In this document: positions 42,616 through 52,385 of the stretch, one piece after another
Layout of the letters: each line of letters starts with the position of its first letter
How positions within the stretch are numbered: the stretch's first letter is position 1
Origin: Cytobacillus pseudoceanisediminis
GTDB taxonomy: Bacteria; Bacillota; Bacilli; Bacillales; Cytobacillaceae
Length of the DNA stretch: 64,000 bases
NCBI RefSeq assembly: GCF_023516215.1
Contig: NZ_CP097349.1
Coordinates: 1-64,000 of the forward strand
Direction of reading: 5' to 3'
Program-made: the position numbers and the translations under genes
Notes under the pieces: generated by a model
Databases searched by the model: none
What the model saw: only the letters and a program-made list of their open reading frames with translations
What the model was told of the DNA's origin: nothing

Positions 42616-44686
42616 ATGAATAAGAAAGATCTTCTGCTGGAAATTGGACTTGAAGAAATGCCTGCCAGATTTGTCACTAATTCAATGAATCAGCTTTCAG
42701 ATAAAGTGAACTCATGGCTTTTGGAAAAGAAAATATCTTTTGACGAGATCAGCGCTTTCTCTTCTCCACGCCGTTTGGCTGTTCTTGTAACGGGAGTAGA
42801 TACCGCACAGGAGGACATAAATGAGGAAGCGAAAGGACCTGCAAAAAAATTGCCTTAACCGAGGATGGAGAATGGTCAAAAGCTGCGGTTGGATTCAGCC
42901 GGGGCCAGGGAGCTTCTGTTGAAGATATATTCTTTAAAGAAATTAATGGGGTTGAATATGCCCATGTCAGCAAATTTATAAAAGGAAAGGAAACAGCAGC
43001 ACTGCTGCCGGAACTCCAGCAGATTGTCACCTCGTTATCATTCCCGAAAAATATGCGCTGGGCAAACCAGGAGCTGCGCTTTATCAGGCCGATCAAATGG
43101 CTTATGGCATTATTCGGAAATGAAGTCATTCCTTTTGCAATTACAAACGTTCATACTTCTAACCTTACAAGGGGCCACCGCTTTCTGGGCGAAGAGATTG
43201 AAATTAACAATCCTTCTGATTATGAAAAGTCCTGCTGGCGCAATATGTGATAACTAATCCGCAGGAAAGAAAAAGTGCAATTCTATCACAATTGCAAAAA
43301 ATAGAAGAAGAAAATGACTGGGTGATCCCTGTAGATGAAGATTTATTGGAAGAAGTAAATAACCTGGTTGAGTATCCAACAGCATTATATGGCCAGTTTG
43401 AAGAAGAATACCTGGAGCTTCCGGAAGAGGTTTTAATTACATCGATGAAGGAGCATCAGCGTTATTTTCCGGTAAAGTCCAAAGAGGGCAGGCTGCTTCC
43501 TTACTTTGTTACTGTCCGAAATGGATCCCATGAACATTTGGAGAAAGTGGCTAAAGGAAATGAGAAAGTATTGCGGGCAAGACTTTCTGATGCAGCTTTC
43601 TTCTACAGGGAGGACCAAAAAACGGATATCGCGGCATCACTGGAAAAACTTAAGAACATTGTTTATCATGAAGAAATTGGAACTCTTGCTGAAAAGGTGG
43701 AACGTGTTCGCCAGCTGGCAGCTAATTTGAGTGAAAATCTTCATTTCAGCGATGAGGCAAAGGCAGTGACAGACCGGGCTGCTGAAATCAGCAAGTTCGA
43801 CCTTGTTTCGCACATGGTTTATGAATTTCCAGAGCTGCAAGGCTTTATGGGTGAAAAATATGCCCTGCAAAAAGGTGAAAAGGAAGCTGTGGCGCGTGCA
43901 ATTAATGAACATTATATGCCGCGCAATTCAGAGGACCAGACGCCTGCAAGTGATGCTGGTGCAGTGCTGTCCATTGCTGAAAAGCTCGACACAATTGTGT
44001 CTTCCTTTGCAATAGGGATTATTCCAAGCGGCTCCCAGGATCCATATGCCTTAAGAAGACAGGCAACGGGTGTTATCCAGACTTTACTGGCAAAAAATTG
44101 GGATTTAAAACTCGAAGAATTAATTGCATTATCTTCTGAGACTGTTCTTAATTCGAAGATTGGAAAGAAATCAAAGGGTGAATTGATGCAGGAACTGGTT
44201 TCATTCTTTAAATTAAGAATCAAATATATGCTGCAGGAGAAGACAGTTCGTTATGACTTAATTGAAGCCGTTTTGGGCAGTGAAATCGGTTCAGTGCCTT
44301 CACTTGTAAAAAGAGCTGAAGTATTGGAGTCCCATAAGGATGCTGCAGGTTTCAAGGAAAGCATTGAAGCTCTTAGCCGAGTTATCAACATTGCTTCTAA
44401 AGCAGAGGATAAAGGGGATATAGACAGCAGCTTATTTGAAAATGTTTACGAAAAATCTCTTTTCAACAAATATTTATCAGTGAACGAGGAATTAAGAAAA
44501 GAGGTAGCAGAAGAAGTTGCCTTTAACCTGCTAATTAGCCTGAAACCAGAAATTGATCAATACTTCGAGCATACTATGGTTATGGATGAAAAGCAGGAAA
44601 TTCGCAGCAATAGGCTGCACCAGATGGCAAATTTGGCTGATTTGATTAAGAAGTTTGCAAATATGAACGAAATTATTGTTAAATAA
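42616..44686 (+). CDS. glyS: Glycyl-tRNA synthetase beta subunit, frameshifted
   Basis: GlyS binds the tRNA and is needed for charging. The sequence starts DLLLEIGLEEMPARFV, has the HD-like segment with EFPELQGFMGEKYA, and the C-terminal anticodon-binding region ending LADLIKKFANM. The frame breaks at A7 42843-42849 and A4 43225-43228; one A at each gives an unbroken protein of about 690 residues. No second glycyl-tRNA synthetase is in the window, and the gene is normally essential in organisms with glyQS, so real disruption is very unlikely. Confidence 0.93.
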
Positions 44687-44760
44687 CGAGCTTAAATTTT
44701 GCGTTTTTTGCTGGAATAGGATTAAATTTTAAGAAAGAAGACAGCAGCTTTAGCTGTCAG

Positions 44761-44797
44761 GAAAGAGCCTGTTATATTGCTGACGGGCTCTTTCATA
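44761..44797 (+). terminator. Terminator after glyS
   Basis: GAAAGAGCC and GGCTCTTTC pair over 9 bp around a 15-base loop. The following sequence is only moderately T-rich. A smaller GACAGC/GCTGTC hairpin lies just upstream (44740-44758). Confidence 0.6.
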
Positions 44798-44944
44798 TTT
44801 TGGACATATTGGGCGAAGTAAAGAGAACTATATAGGAAACACATCTTTTCATTTATGACAAATAGTATATAATAATTATATAAAAGTATAACATTATTAT
44901 AATGGGAAATGAGTGCCATTAGCATACCCTGTTCAGAATAGGTG

Positions 44945-45577
44945 GTGAGGAAGATCGAATTAAATAAAAGGCAGGAAAAGATCATAGAAATCGTAAAGGA
45001 AAACGGACCGATCACTGGTGAGAGTATAGCGGAACAGCTTAACTTAACCAGGGCAACACTAAGGCCGGATCTGGCTATATTAACGATGGCAGGCTATTTG
45101 GATGCCCGTCCGCGTGTAGGATATTTTTATACAGGAAAAACCGGGGCACAGCTGTTGACAGAAAACCTTCAGAAGCTTTATGTAAGAGATTATCAATCCA
45201 TTCCTGTAGTCGTTAATGAGAATGTATCGGTATATGATGCAATTGTGACTATGTTTCTGGAAGATGTCGGCACGCTATTTGTAGTGGACCAGAGTTCACT
45301 GCTTGTAGGGGTTTTGTCAAGGAAGGATTTGCTTAGGGCTAGTATTGGCAAGCAGGAGCTTAATTCTATCCCTGTTAATATCATTATGACAAGAATGCCT
45401 AATATTACGATGTGTGAAAAAGATGATTTGCTCATAGAAGTTGCTAAAAAGCTGATTGAAAAGCAAATCGATGCCCTTCCTGTTGTAAAAAAGACAGAGA
45501 AAGGGTTCGAAGTAAACGGCCGGATAACCAAAACAAACCTGACAAAAGCATTCTTGGCCCTGGCCGGCGAAAAGTAG
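44945..45577 (+). CDS. ccpN: Transcriptional repressor CcpN
   Basis: CcpN (YqzB) represses gluconeogenic genes such as gapB and pckA in the presence of glucose. An N-terminal winged helix (GPITGESIAEQLNLTRATLRP) is followed by two CBS domains (residues 85-135 and 150-205) that sense nucleotides. GTG 44945 aligns exactly with the B. subtilis start (VRKIELNKRQ against MSTIELNKRQ), but the RBS is unusually close, and GTG 44942 is also open. It is upstream of yqfL, its usual partner. Confidence 0.93.
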   Translation: MRKIELNKRQEKIIEIVKENGPITGESIAEQLNLTRATLRPDLAILTMAGYLDARPRVGYFYTGKTGAQLLTENLQKLYVRDYQSIPVVVNENVSVYDAIVTMFLEDVGTLFVVDQSSLLVGVLSRKDLLRASIGKQELNSIPVNIIMTRMPNITMCEKDDLLIEVAKKLIEKQIDALPVVKKTEKGFEVNGRITKTNLTKAFLALAGEK

Positions 45578-45605
45578 CAAAGTAAGAAGGAGATGGTGTT
45601 GAAGA

Positions 45606-46424
45606 ATGGAAAAATTGCCGATCATCTACGTCGTTTCGGACTCAGTGGGAGAAACGGCCGAACTTGTAACAAAAGCTGCCACAAGCCAGTTTAATGGCAG
45701 TGATATATCTATTAAGCGCTTCCCATATGTTGAAGAAAAAATACATATTGATGAAGTCATTTCGCTGGCAAAACTGGATAATGGCATGATAGCCTATACA
45801 ATGGTTAAGCCGGATATGAGGAAGTATATTAACCAGAGGTCTGCAGAAGAAGGAATATATGCTTTTGATATCGTTGGCCCTTTAATGGATCAAATCCAAA
45901 GAGCCTGCGGCATTACCCCTCTTTTTGAACCTGGACTGGTCAGAAAGCTTGATGAGGATTATTTTAAAAAGATTGAGGCTATCGAGTTCGCTGTTAAATA
46001 TGATGATGGCCGAGACCCTCGTGGGATATTAAAAGCGGATATAGTGTTAATAGGCGTTTCAAGGACATCAAAAACACCTCTTTCTCAATATCTGGCACAT
46101 AAGCGCCTTAAAGTGGCTAACGTTCCCCTTGTTCCTGAAGTCGATCCTCCAGAAGAGCTGTTTCTTGTCCCGCCTGATAAGTGCTTCGGCCTGAAAATCA
46201 GTCCTGAGAAATTAAACTTTATCCGGAGAGAACGTCTAATATCGCTAGGTTTAAGCGATAATGCCAGCTATGCTAATATAGAGAGAATCAAAGAAGAAAT
46301 AGGTTACTTTGAAAAGATTGTATCTAAAATTAAATGCCCGGTTATAGATGTCACGAATAAGGCAGTAGAAGAAACAGCCAATATGATTCTAAATCAATAC
46401 CGTAAAAGCTTTCCGAAAAGCTAG
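45606..46424 (+). CDS. yqfL: Pyruvate phosphate dikinase regulatory protein family (YqfL)
   Basis: This DUF299 family protein is a bifunctional serine/threonine kinase and phosphorylase that regulates pyruvate-handling dikinases; in B. subtilis YqfL works with CcpN on gluconeogenic genes. The sequence has [11 protein letters not shown] at residues 9-19 and the P-loop-like [17 protein letters not shown] near residue 150. 272 residues. ATG 45606 follows AAGAAGGAGATGGTGTTGAAG. Confidence 0.93.
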   Translation: MEKLPIIYVVSDSVGETAELVTKAATSQFNGSDISIKRFPYVEEKIHIDEVISLAKLDNGMIAYTMVKPDMRKYINQRSAEEGIYAFDIVGPLMDQIQRACGITPLFEPGLVRKLDEDYFKKIEAIEFAVKYDDGRDPRGILKADIVLIGVSRTSKTPLSQYLAHKRLKVANVPLVPEVDPPEELFLVPPDKCFGLKISPEKLNFIRRERLISLGLSDNASYANIERIKEEIGYFEKIVSKIKCPVIDVTNKAVEETANMILNQYRKSFPKS

Positions 46425-46456
46425 CACATAAATTTTTATGTGCCTTTTCTTTTTTA
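46424..46456 (+). terminator. Intrinsic terminator after yqfL
   Basis: GCACATAAA and TTTATGTGC pair over 9 bp with a 2-base apex (a larger loop in practice), followed by CTTTTCTTTTTT. It begins at the last base of yqfL. Confidence 0.85.
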
Positions 46457-46783
46457 TACTAGGCATTTAGGCTGTTTAGCTTAGGGTAGAATAGGGAGCG
46501 GGAGACTCCTCTGGAACCCCGAAATAAAGCTCCATTCTAAGGATGGCTTTTTTCAGGGGAAAACCTGTAAATTAAATTATATTCATCCCAGATAAATTAA
46601 TGGCAAAATAGAGATTAATGTACTATAATAAAAAATTGTGATAAAAATGTCCCTGAATAGGTTTAGAGTTCATTGCGAAGGAATAAACTATTTATTGTGG
46701 CATGTCAAGTTTTCGACCAAGAAAAATTCGACATATCTCACAATGCAAAAGTTATTCATGCAAAGAAGGATTATGCGGAGTGA
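46457..46783 (+). other. Intergenic region before yqxD-dnaG-sigA
   Basis: About 330 bases with no confident gene. It has a G-rich stretch (GGGAGCGGGAGACTCC near 46495), reminiscent of the family 1 repeat, and a CCAT/ATGG hairpin followed by T residues (46532-46553). A TATAAT at 46624-46629 could be a -10 element, with only a poor -35 upstream. A short open frame at 46638-46823 has no known relatives and may include the missing start of yqxD. Confidence 0.4.
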
Positions 46784-47260
46784 TGTAGAATTATTAGAAC
46801 ATCAGGCAAACCGAACATTATAGTAGATGCTGATTCCTGTCCCGTTAAAGAAGAAATTGTCGAAATAGCCAATTCCTTTACGTTGGACGCAGTATTTGTT
46901 GCTTCTTATGCCCATATGAAAAATGACCTAAATGGGGCTGTCTGGAAATTCGTTGACAGCAGTAAGGAAGCTGCTGATTTATTCATAATGAATTATGTGA
47001 AATCAGGAGATGTAGTTGTAACTCAAGATATTGGATTGGCATCAACTCTTTTGCTCAATGGTGTTTATGTCCTTTCTCCCAGGGGAATTTTATTTGAGGA
47101 AAATGAAATTCGGACCGCGCTTGAAATGAGGCACCTTTCAGCGAAAGCGCGAAGAAGAGGAGTTTATGGGAAAGGCCCAAAACCATACAGCCGAGAGGAC
47201 AGATCCAGGTTTGTGCAGCAATTGACAAAAATTTTGTCGAATCTTGAAGGAATTCAGTAA
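46784..47260 (+). CDS. yqxD: YqxD/YaiI family protein (DUF188), 5' end unclear
   Basis: The conserved part begins IIVDADSCPVKEEI (from 46817) and includes DVVVTQDIGLAS and HLSAKARRRGVYGKGPKP, typical of the PIN-like UPF0178 family of unknown function. The in-frame open region begins after a TGA at 46781-46783 and has no ATG, GTG or TTG before the conserved domain. A missing base near 46815-46820 would join it to the upstream frame that starts ATGCGGAGTGATG. It is the first gene of the dnaG-sigA macromolecular synthesis operon, as in B. subtilis. Confidence 0.8.
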   Translation, partial: CRIIRTSGKPNIIVDADSCPVKEEIVEIANSFTLDAVFVASYAHMKNDLNGAVWKFVDSSKEAADLFIMNYVKSGDVVVTQDIGLASTLLLNGVYVLSPRGILFEENEIRTALEMRHLSAKARRRGVYGKGPKPYSREDRSRFVQQLTKILSNLEGIQ

Positions 47261-47299
47261 CGTTTATCGAATACCTGAGTAAGTAATGGAGTTGTTCAT

Positions 47300-49117
47300 A
47301 TGGCAGAACGGATCGCCGAGGAGAAAGTAAATGAGATTCGGCAAGCTGTAGATATTGTTGATGTCATTGGCGACTATATTCAATTAAACAAGCAAGGACG
47401 CAACTATTTTGGGCTTTGTCCTTTTCATGGCGAAAATACTCCTTCCTTTTCTGTATCGCCCGAAAAGCAAATCTATCATTGCTTTGGATGCGGAGCGGGA
47501 GGCAATGCCTTTTCTTTCTTAATGGAATTAGAAGGATATTCCTTTCAGGAAGCAGCCTTGAAACTCGCTGAAAAAGGAAATGTCAAGCTTGAAATTGATG
47601 CGGCATCTGCAGCATCAGCAAAATCAATGCCTGTAGATTTACAGCAGATGATGGAAGCTCATGAGCTTCTACGTAAATTTTATCACCATCTGCTCGTAAA
47701 CACAAAAGATGGTCAGCATGCACTTGAATATTTGCTTAATAGAGGCTTTACAATGGAATCGATTGAGAAATTTCAAATCGGCTATTCATTGAAGTCCTGG
47801 GATTTTGTTTTCAAGTTCCTTACTAAAAGAAAATTCCCGGCAGATGTTATGGAAAGGGCAGGACTGATTATCAAAAGGGAGAAAGATGGGAACTATTTTG
47901 ACCGCTTCAGAGATAGAATCATGTTCCCGATTTTTGACCGCAGCGGAAATACGATTGCTTTTTCGGGAAGATCACTTGGGGACGATGAGCCCAAATATTT
48001 AAATAGCCCTGAAACTGTAATCTTCAATAAAAGCAAAACTTTATATAATTTTCATTTGGCGAGACCACAGATTAAAAAATTGCAGAGGGCCGTTCTTTTT
48101 GAAGGGTTTGCAGATGTAATCGCTGCTGATCGTGCTGGTGTCGGCAATGGCGTTGGTACGATGGGCACCGCTTTAACTGAAGAACATGTTGCTTCTTTAA
48201 GAAGAAATGTTCAATCAATCACGATCTGTTATGATTCCGATAATGCAGGTATTGAAGCCGCATACCGGGCTGCAAATCTGCTAATGGAAGCAGGATGCCA
48301 GATCAGAGTGGCGCTCATGCCTGACGGATATGATCCGGATGATTATATTAATGAGTTCGGAGAAGAAAAATTTCGTCATGATGTAATCGAGTCCAGCATA
48401 ACCTTTATGGCATTTAAGATGCTTTATCTCCGCAGGGGGAAAAGGCTTCAAAATGAAGGAGATCGTCTCCTTTATATCGAAGAGGTATTAAAGGAGATCA
48501 GCCAGCTGGATAAAGCGGTCGAAAGAGATCATTATCTGCGCCAGCTTGCGAATGAATTCTCACTTTCTCTGGAAGCCTTGAAAGAGCAGCAAAAACAGGT
48601 CTATTATACGGAGAAGCGAAGGAACACCCATAAAGGGAAAGGTGCTTTCGAACCTCAAAAAAGGCTTCAAACACCAAAAAGGGCTGACAGTCTTAAACCC
48701 GCCTACCATACAGCGGAGAGAAGGCTAATCGCCCACATGCTCAGGAATAGTGACATAGCATTTAAAGTTCAAGATATGCTTCAGGGAAATACATTTAACA
48801 TCGATGAACACCAGGCAATTATTACCTATCTTTTAGGTTTCTACGAAAAAGGCCATACGCCTGATCCGAGTGCATTTATAAATTTTATAAAAGATGAAAA
48901 GCTTAAGCGAATTGTGGTGGATATAGAAATGATGTCCATTAACGATGAAATAAGCGAACAGGAATTATCAGATTATCTTAAACAGGTGTTGAATTATCAA
49001 AAGATGTTAAAAATAAAGGAAAAACTAAATGAAGAAAAAGAAGCAGAACGACAAAAGGATTATGCTAAAGCGGCTTTAATCGCAATGGAGATCCTTCATT
49101 TGCGAAAGTCACTATAA
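47300..49117 (+). CDS. dnaG: DNA primase
   Basis: DnaG makes RNA primers at the replication fork. The N-terminal zinc-binding domain has CPFHGENTPSF and YHCFGCGAGGNAF near residues 40-70. The TOPRIM core has VLFEGFADVIAA near residue 265 and CYDSDNAG near residue 310. The C-terminal part is the DnaB-interacting helicase-binding domain. 605 residues with an intact frame. ATG 47300 has a modest RBS (AATGGAG). Confidence 0.97.
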   Translation: MAERIAEEKVNEIRQAVDIVDVIGDYIQLNKQGRNYFGLCPFHGENTPSFSVSPEKQIYHCFGCGAGGNAFSFLMELEGYSFQEAALKLAEKGNVKLEIDAASAASAKSMPVDLQQMMEAHELLRKFYHHLLVNTKDGQHALEYLLNRGFTMESIEKFQIGYSLKSWDFVFKFLTKRKFPADVMERAGLIIKREKDGNYFDRFRDRIMFPIFDRSGNTIAFSGRSLGDDEPKYLNSPETVIFNKSKTLYNFHLARPQIKKLQRAVLFEGFADVIAADRAGVGNGVGTMGTALTEEHVASLRRNVQSITICYDSDNAGIEAAYRAANLLMEAGCQIRVALMPDGYDPDDYINEFGEEKFRHDVIESSITFMAFKMLYLRRGKRLQNEGDRLLYIEEVLKEISQLDKAVERDHYLRQLANEFSLSLEALKEQQKQVYYTEKRRNTHKGKGAFEPQKRLQTPKRADSLKPAYHTAERRLIAHMLRNSDIAFKVQDMLQGNTFNIDEHQAIITYLLGFYEKGHTPDPSAFINFIKDEKLKRIVVDIEMMSINDEISEQELSDYLKQVLNYQKMLKIKEKLNEEKEAERQKDYAKAALIAMEILHLRKSL

Positions 49118-49229
49118 GAAGGCCTTGTGCCTCAAATAAATGTTTCTGGGGATTAGGCGTCTCCTAAGGAATAGTCCCATTTGCAAGATGTATTAAGAAT
49201 GTGTTTGATTTTTGGAAGGAGGGGGACAT

Positions 49230-50354
49230 ATGGCTGAAAAGTCGGCCCGTTCAAAAGAGGTTGATACAGAGTTGACCCTTGAACAAGTGAAAGATCAATT
49301 AGTTGAAATAGGAAAAAAGACAGGTGTCCTTGCCTATGATGATATAGCAGAAAGATTGTCTCAATTTGAAGTCGATTCCCACCAGATGGATGAATTCTAT
49401 GAATTCCTCGGAGATCAGGGTGTTGAATTAGTCGGAGACAATGAAAATGAAGATCCAAATGTTCAGGAGCTTGCAAAAAATGAAGAGGAATTTGACCTTA
49501 ATGATTTAAGTGTCCCTCCGGGTGTGAAAATTAATGATCCTGTCCGTATGTACCTAAAAGAGATTGGGCGTGTTGATTTACTCTCTGCAGAGGAAGAAAT
49601 CGCACTTGCCAATCGAATTGAGGAAGGCGATGAAGAAGCAAAAAGACGTCTCGCAGAAGCTAACCTCCGATTGGTTGTAAGTATTGCTAAAAGGTATGTG
49701 GGACGCGGAATGCTATTCCTTGACCTTATTCAGGAAGGAAATATGGGACTGATAAAAGCGGTTGAAAAATTCGACTACCGCAAAGGATTTAAGTTCAGTA
49801 CGTATGCAACATGGTGGATCCGCCAGGCCATCACAAGAGCAATTGCTGACCAGGCCCGTACAATTCGTATTCCTGTCCATATGGTTGAAACCATCAATAA
49901 GTTGATCCGTGTCCAGCGTCAGCTTCTTCAGGATCTTGGCCGCGAACCAACACCAGAAGAAATTGCTGAAGATATGGATTTAACTCCAGATAAAGTAAGA
50001 GAAATTCTTAAGATTGCACAGGAACCTGTTTCATTAGAAACACCTATTGGTGAGGAGGATGACTCTCACTTAGGTGACTTTATTGAAGATCAGGATGCCA
50101 CTTCTCCATCAGAGCATGCGGCATATGAACTCCTTAAGGAACAGCTTGAAGATGTTCTTGACACACTTACTGACCGGGAAGAAAATGTTCTTCGTCTTCG
50201 ATTCGGACTGGACGACGGCCGAACCAGGACTTTAGAAGAAGTTGGCAAGGTATTTGGCGTTACCCGGGAGCGTATACGTCAAATTGAAGCCAAAGCCTTA
50301 AGAAAACTGCGTCATCCCAGCAGAAGCAAGCGTTTAAAAGACTTCTTAGAATAA
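49230..50354 (+). CDS. sigA: RNA polymerase primary sigma factor SigA
   Basis: SigA is the housekeeping sigma factor. Region 1.2 is [20 protein letters not shown], region 2 includes [19 protein letters not shown] and [19 protein letters not shown], and the region 4.2 helix-turn-helix is [14 protein letters not shown]. 374 residues. ATG 49230 follows GGAGGGGGACAT. It ends the yqxD-dnaG-sigA operon at a strong terminator. Confidence 0.98.
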   Translation: MAEKSARSKEVDTELTLEQVKDQLVEIGKKTGVLAYDDIAERLSQFEVDSHQMDEFYEFLGDQGVELVGDNENEDPNVQELAKNEEEFDLNDLSVPPGVKINDPVRMYLKEIGRVDLLSAEEEIALANRIEEGDEEAKRRLAEANLRLVVSIAKRYVGRGMLFLDLIQEGNMGLIKAVEKFDYRKGFKFSTYATWWIRQAITRAIADQARTIRIPVHMVETINKLIRVQRQLLQDLGREPTPEEIAEDMDLTPDKVREILKIAQEPVSLETPIGEEDDSHLGDFIEDQDATSPSEHAAYELLKEQLEDVLDTLTDREENVLRLRFGLDDGRTRTLEEVGKVFGVTRERIRQIEAKALRKLRHPSRSKRLKDFLE

Positions 50355-50371
50355 AAAAGAATTGCCAGTGG

Positions 50372-50409
50372 ATAGTTTACTTCTTAAAATGGAAGTAAAC
50401 TATTTTTTT
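50372..50409 (+). terminator. Intrinsic terminator after sigA
   Basis: ATAGTTTACTTC and GAAGTAAACTAT pair perfectly over 12 bp around TTAAAATG, followed by seven T. It stops just 8 bases before the next open frame. Confidence 0.94.
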
Positions 50410-50417
50410 GACTGGAT

Positions 50418-50954
50418 GTGCTTTGGTTGGATGAAAACAGAAAAAAGGTCATTGTTAACGAACTTCTGTATTGGAAGAAAAGCCGAATGCTCCCTGATCG
50501 ATATTGTGACTACCTGCTGGCTCTTTATACGGAAGGAAGTCAGCCGAAGGAAATAAAAAAGCATAAAAGTGTAATGGGTCTGTATCTGGCCAATCTTATT
50601 TTCTTGCTGCTTATTCCAATTTCTGCTTTATTAATTTATTTTACTGAATTGTCTATTATTTTGCAAACTGCCATTTTGTTTCTTTTTATTTTCACGTGTA
50701 TATTCTTTGTTTTTTATTTTTTCAGGAAAGCAAAATTAATGCATATTCCCATCATATCAGCAGCATTGAATTTACTGATGGGATCTGTTGCACTAGTATC
50801 GGAGGTATATCGCGAAAACCAGAAAGCTCTCTATGCTGCCCTAGTAATTAATTGTGTTCTTTGGCTGTTTGCGGGTTTGAAATTGAAGTTTCAATATTTA
50901 TGGATTTCCGGGGCGCTAGGATGCTTTTTAATAGTTATTTCTATATTCGTATAA
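50418..50954 (+). CDS. Unrecognised membrane protein after sigA
   Basis: I do not recognise a function. The 178-residue protein has a soluble N-terminus (about 45 residues, with NRKKVIVNELLYWKKSRMLP and RYCDYLLALYTEG) followed by four or five hydrophobic segments covering about residues 51-178. The N-terminus looks like a short DNA- or protein-binding motif fused to a membrane domain, reminiscent of DUF2157-type layouts but not clearly one. GTG 50418 lies 8 bases after the sigA terminator and has a weak RBS; TTG 50427 is another choice. Transcription from read-through or an internal promoter is unclear. Confidence 0.7.
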   Translation: MLWLDENRKKVIVNELLYWKKSRMLPDRYCDYLLALYTEGSQPKEIKKHKSVMGLYLANLIFLLLIPISALLIYFTELSIILQTAILFLFIFTCIFFVFYFFRKAKLMHIPIISAALNLLMGSVALVSEVYRENQKALYAALVINCVLWLFAGLKLKFQYLWISGALGCFLIVISIFV

Positions 50955-50981
50955 TAAAATATTTTAAAAAGTTTTTAAATG

Positions 50982-51011
50982 TTGAGAAAACTCTTGCATC
51001 CCTTATATAAT
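50982..51011 (+). promoter_or_regulatory. Sigma-A promoter of the acyl-CoA dehydrogenase gene
   Basis: TTGAGA at 50982-50987 and TATAAT at 51006-51011 are 18 bases apart. A start near 51018 would fall within the cre site. Confidence 0.7.
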
Positions 51012-51016
51012 AGTAA

Positions 51017-51030
51017 TGAAAGCGTATACA
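51017..51030 (+). promoter_or_regulatory. cre site for CcpA at the acyl-CoA dehydrogenase promoter
   Basis: TGAAAGCGTATACA matches the cre consensus TGWAARCGYTWNCW at 13 of 14 positions and covers the expected transcription start. CcpA bound here should repress the gene when glucose is available. Confidence 0.7.
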
Positions 51031-51058
51031 ACAACTTTTGTGTTTAAGGGGGATGTAA

Positions 51059-52198
51059 ATGAATTTTGATTTGACGGCCGAACAGAATATGATCTATAAA
51101 ACCATAAGGGAATTTGCTCAGGAAGAAGTGGCACCGGGGGCTTTGGAAAGAGACCGTACAAAAGAATTCCCGATAGAAGTTTTTAAAAAAATGGCGGATC
51201 TTGGTTTAATGGGACTTCCTTTCCCTGAAGAATATGGTGGGGCAGGGGCAGATACTGTAAGTTTCGCTATTGTAACAGAAGAATTGAGCAGAGCGTGCGC
51301 TTCTACCGGAATCACTTACTCAGCGCATATTTCTCTTGGCGGAGCACCGCTTTATTTATTTGGAACTGAAGAGCAGAAGCGAAAATATCTGGTGCCAATT
51401 TGTACAGGTGAGTCGTTTGGAGCTTTCGGTCTGACAGAACCAAATGCAGGCTCTGATGCAGGCGGTACGAGAACAACAGCCGTAGAAAAAGATGGAGAAT
51501 ATATCATTAACGGAAATAAGTGTTTCATTACAAATGCAAGCTATGCTAAGCATTTAGCATTGACTGCTGTCACCGGTGAAAAGGATGGCAAAAAAGAAAT
51601 AAGCGCAATTATTGTTCCAACGGATGCAGAAGGATTTACTGTGATCGATAATTACGAAAAGATGGGACTCAATTCATCAAATACTACTGAACTTGTCCTT
51701 GAAGACGTACGCGTTCCGACTGAGCACTTGCTCGGCAAAAAAGGAGAGGGCTTTAAACAATTTTTAATTACTTTGGATGGAGGGCGTATTGGAATTGGAG
51801 CTATGGCTCTGGGAATAGCGCAGGCTGCCTATGACAAGGCACTCCAGTATGCAAAGGAACGCAAGCAGTTTGGCCGTTCATTATCAGATTTTCAGGCTAT
51901 TCAATTTAAACTTGCAGATATGGCAATGAAAATTGAACTGGCAAGGAATATGGTTTACAAAGCTGCATGGCTGAAAGACCAGGGCAGACCTTTCGCAAAA
52001 GAAGCATCCATGTGCAAGCTCTATGCTTCTGAAATCTGTATGGAAATCGCTGATCAGGCCGTCCAAATCCACGGAGGATACGGCTATATGAAAGACTACC
52101 ATGTAGAACGCTACATGAGAGACGGAAAGCTCACAGAAATAGGTGAAGGTACCTCAGAAGTACAAAGAATGGTCATTGCACGCCTTATTGGGTGCTAA
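51059..52198 (+). CDS. Acyl-CoA dehydrogenase
   Basis: This FAD-dependent enzyme catalyses alpha,beta-dehydrogenation of acyl-CoA and passes electrons to electron-transfer flavoprotein. Signatures are FGAFGLTEPNAGSDAGGTRTTA near residue 120, QFGRSLSDFQAIQFKLADMA near residue 267, and the C-terminal GEGTSEVQRM whose glutamate is the likely catalytic base of short-chain type enzymes. 379 residues. Chain-length preference cannot be read directly; MmgC and AcdA are the nearest Bacillus types. ATG 51059 follows AAGGGGGATGTAA. Flanking promoter and terminator show it is monocistronic, under a cre site. Confidence 0.94.
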   Translation: MNFDLTAEQNMIYKTIREFAQEEVAPGALERDRTKEFPIEVFKKMADLGLMGLPFPEEYGGAGADTVSFAIVTEELSRACASTGITYSAHISLGGAPLYLFGTEEQKRKYLVPICTGESFGAFGLTEPNAGSDAGGTRTTAVEKDGEYIINGNKCFITNASYAKHLALTAVTGEKDGKKEISAIIVPTDAEGFTVIDNYEKMGLNSSNTTELVLEDVRVPTEHLLGKKGEGFKQFLITLDGGRIGIGAMALGIAQAAYDKALQYAKERKQFGRSLSDFQAIQFKLADMAMKIELARNMVYKAAWLKDQGRPFAKEASMCKLYASEICMEIADQAVQIHGGYGYMKDYHVERYMRDGKLTEIGEGTSEVQRMVIARLIGC

Positions 52199-52226
52199 AT
52201 TTATTATGAATCCAATAATAGGAAGG

Positions 52227-52260
52227 ACAAAAACTCCACCCTCAGGATGGAGTTTTTGTC
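52227..52260 (+). terminator. Intrinsic terminator after the acyl-CoA dehydrogenase gene
   Basis: GACAAAAACTCCA and TGGAGTTTTTGTC pair over 13 bp around an 8- to 9-base loop. A and T runs within the stem give it a terminator form on both strands. Confidence 0.88.
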
Positions 52261-52385
52261 CATTTTATGAACAAGATTTGACAAAGTTTACAATAGGGCT
52301 TTTCCTTCTGACTTTTTTAAAGTAAAATAGAGATTGTTTGTATACTTACTTAAACTGAATGTGCTTACATAAGGGAGGTTAAATC

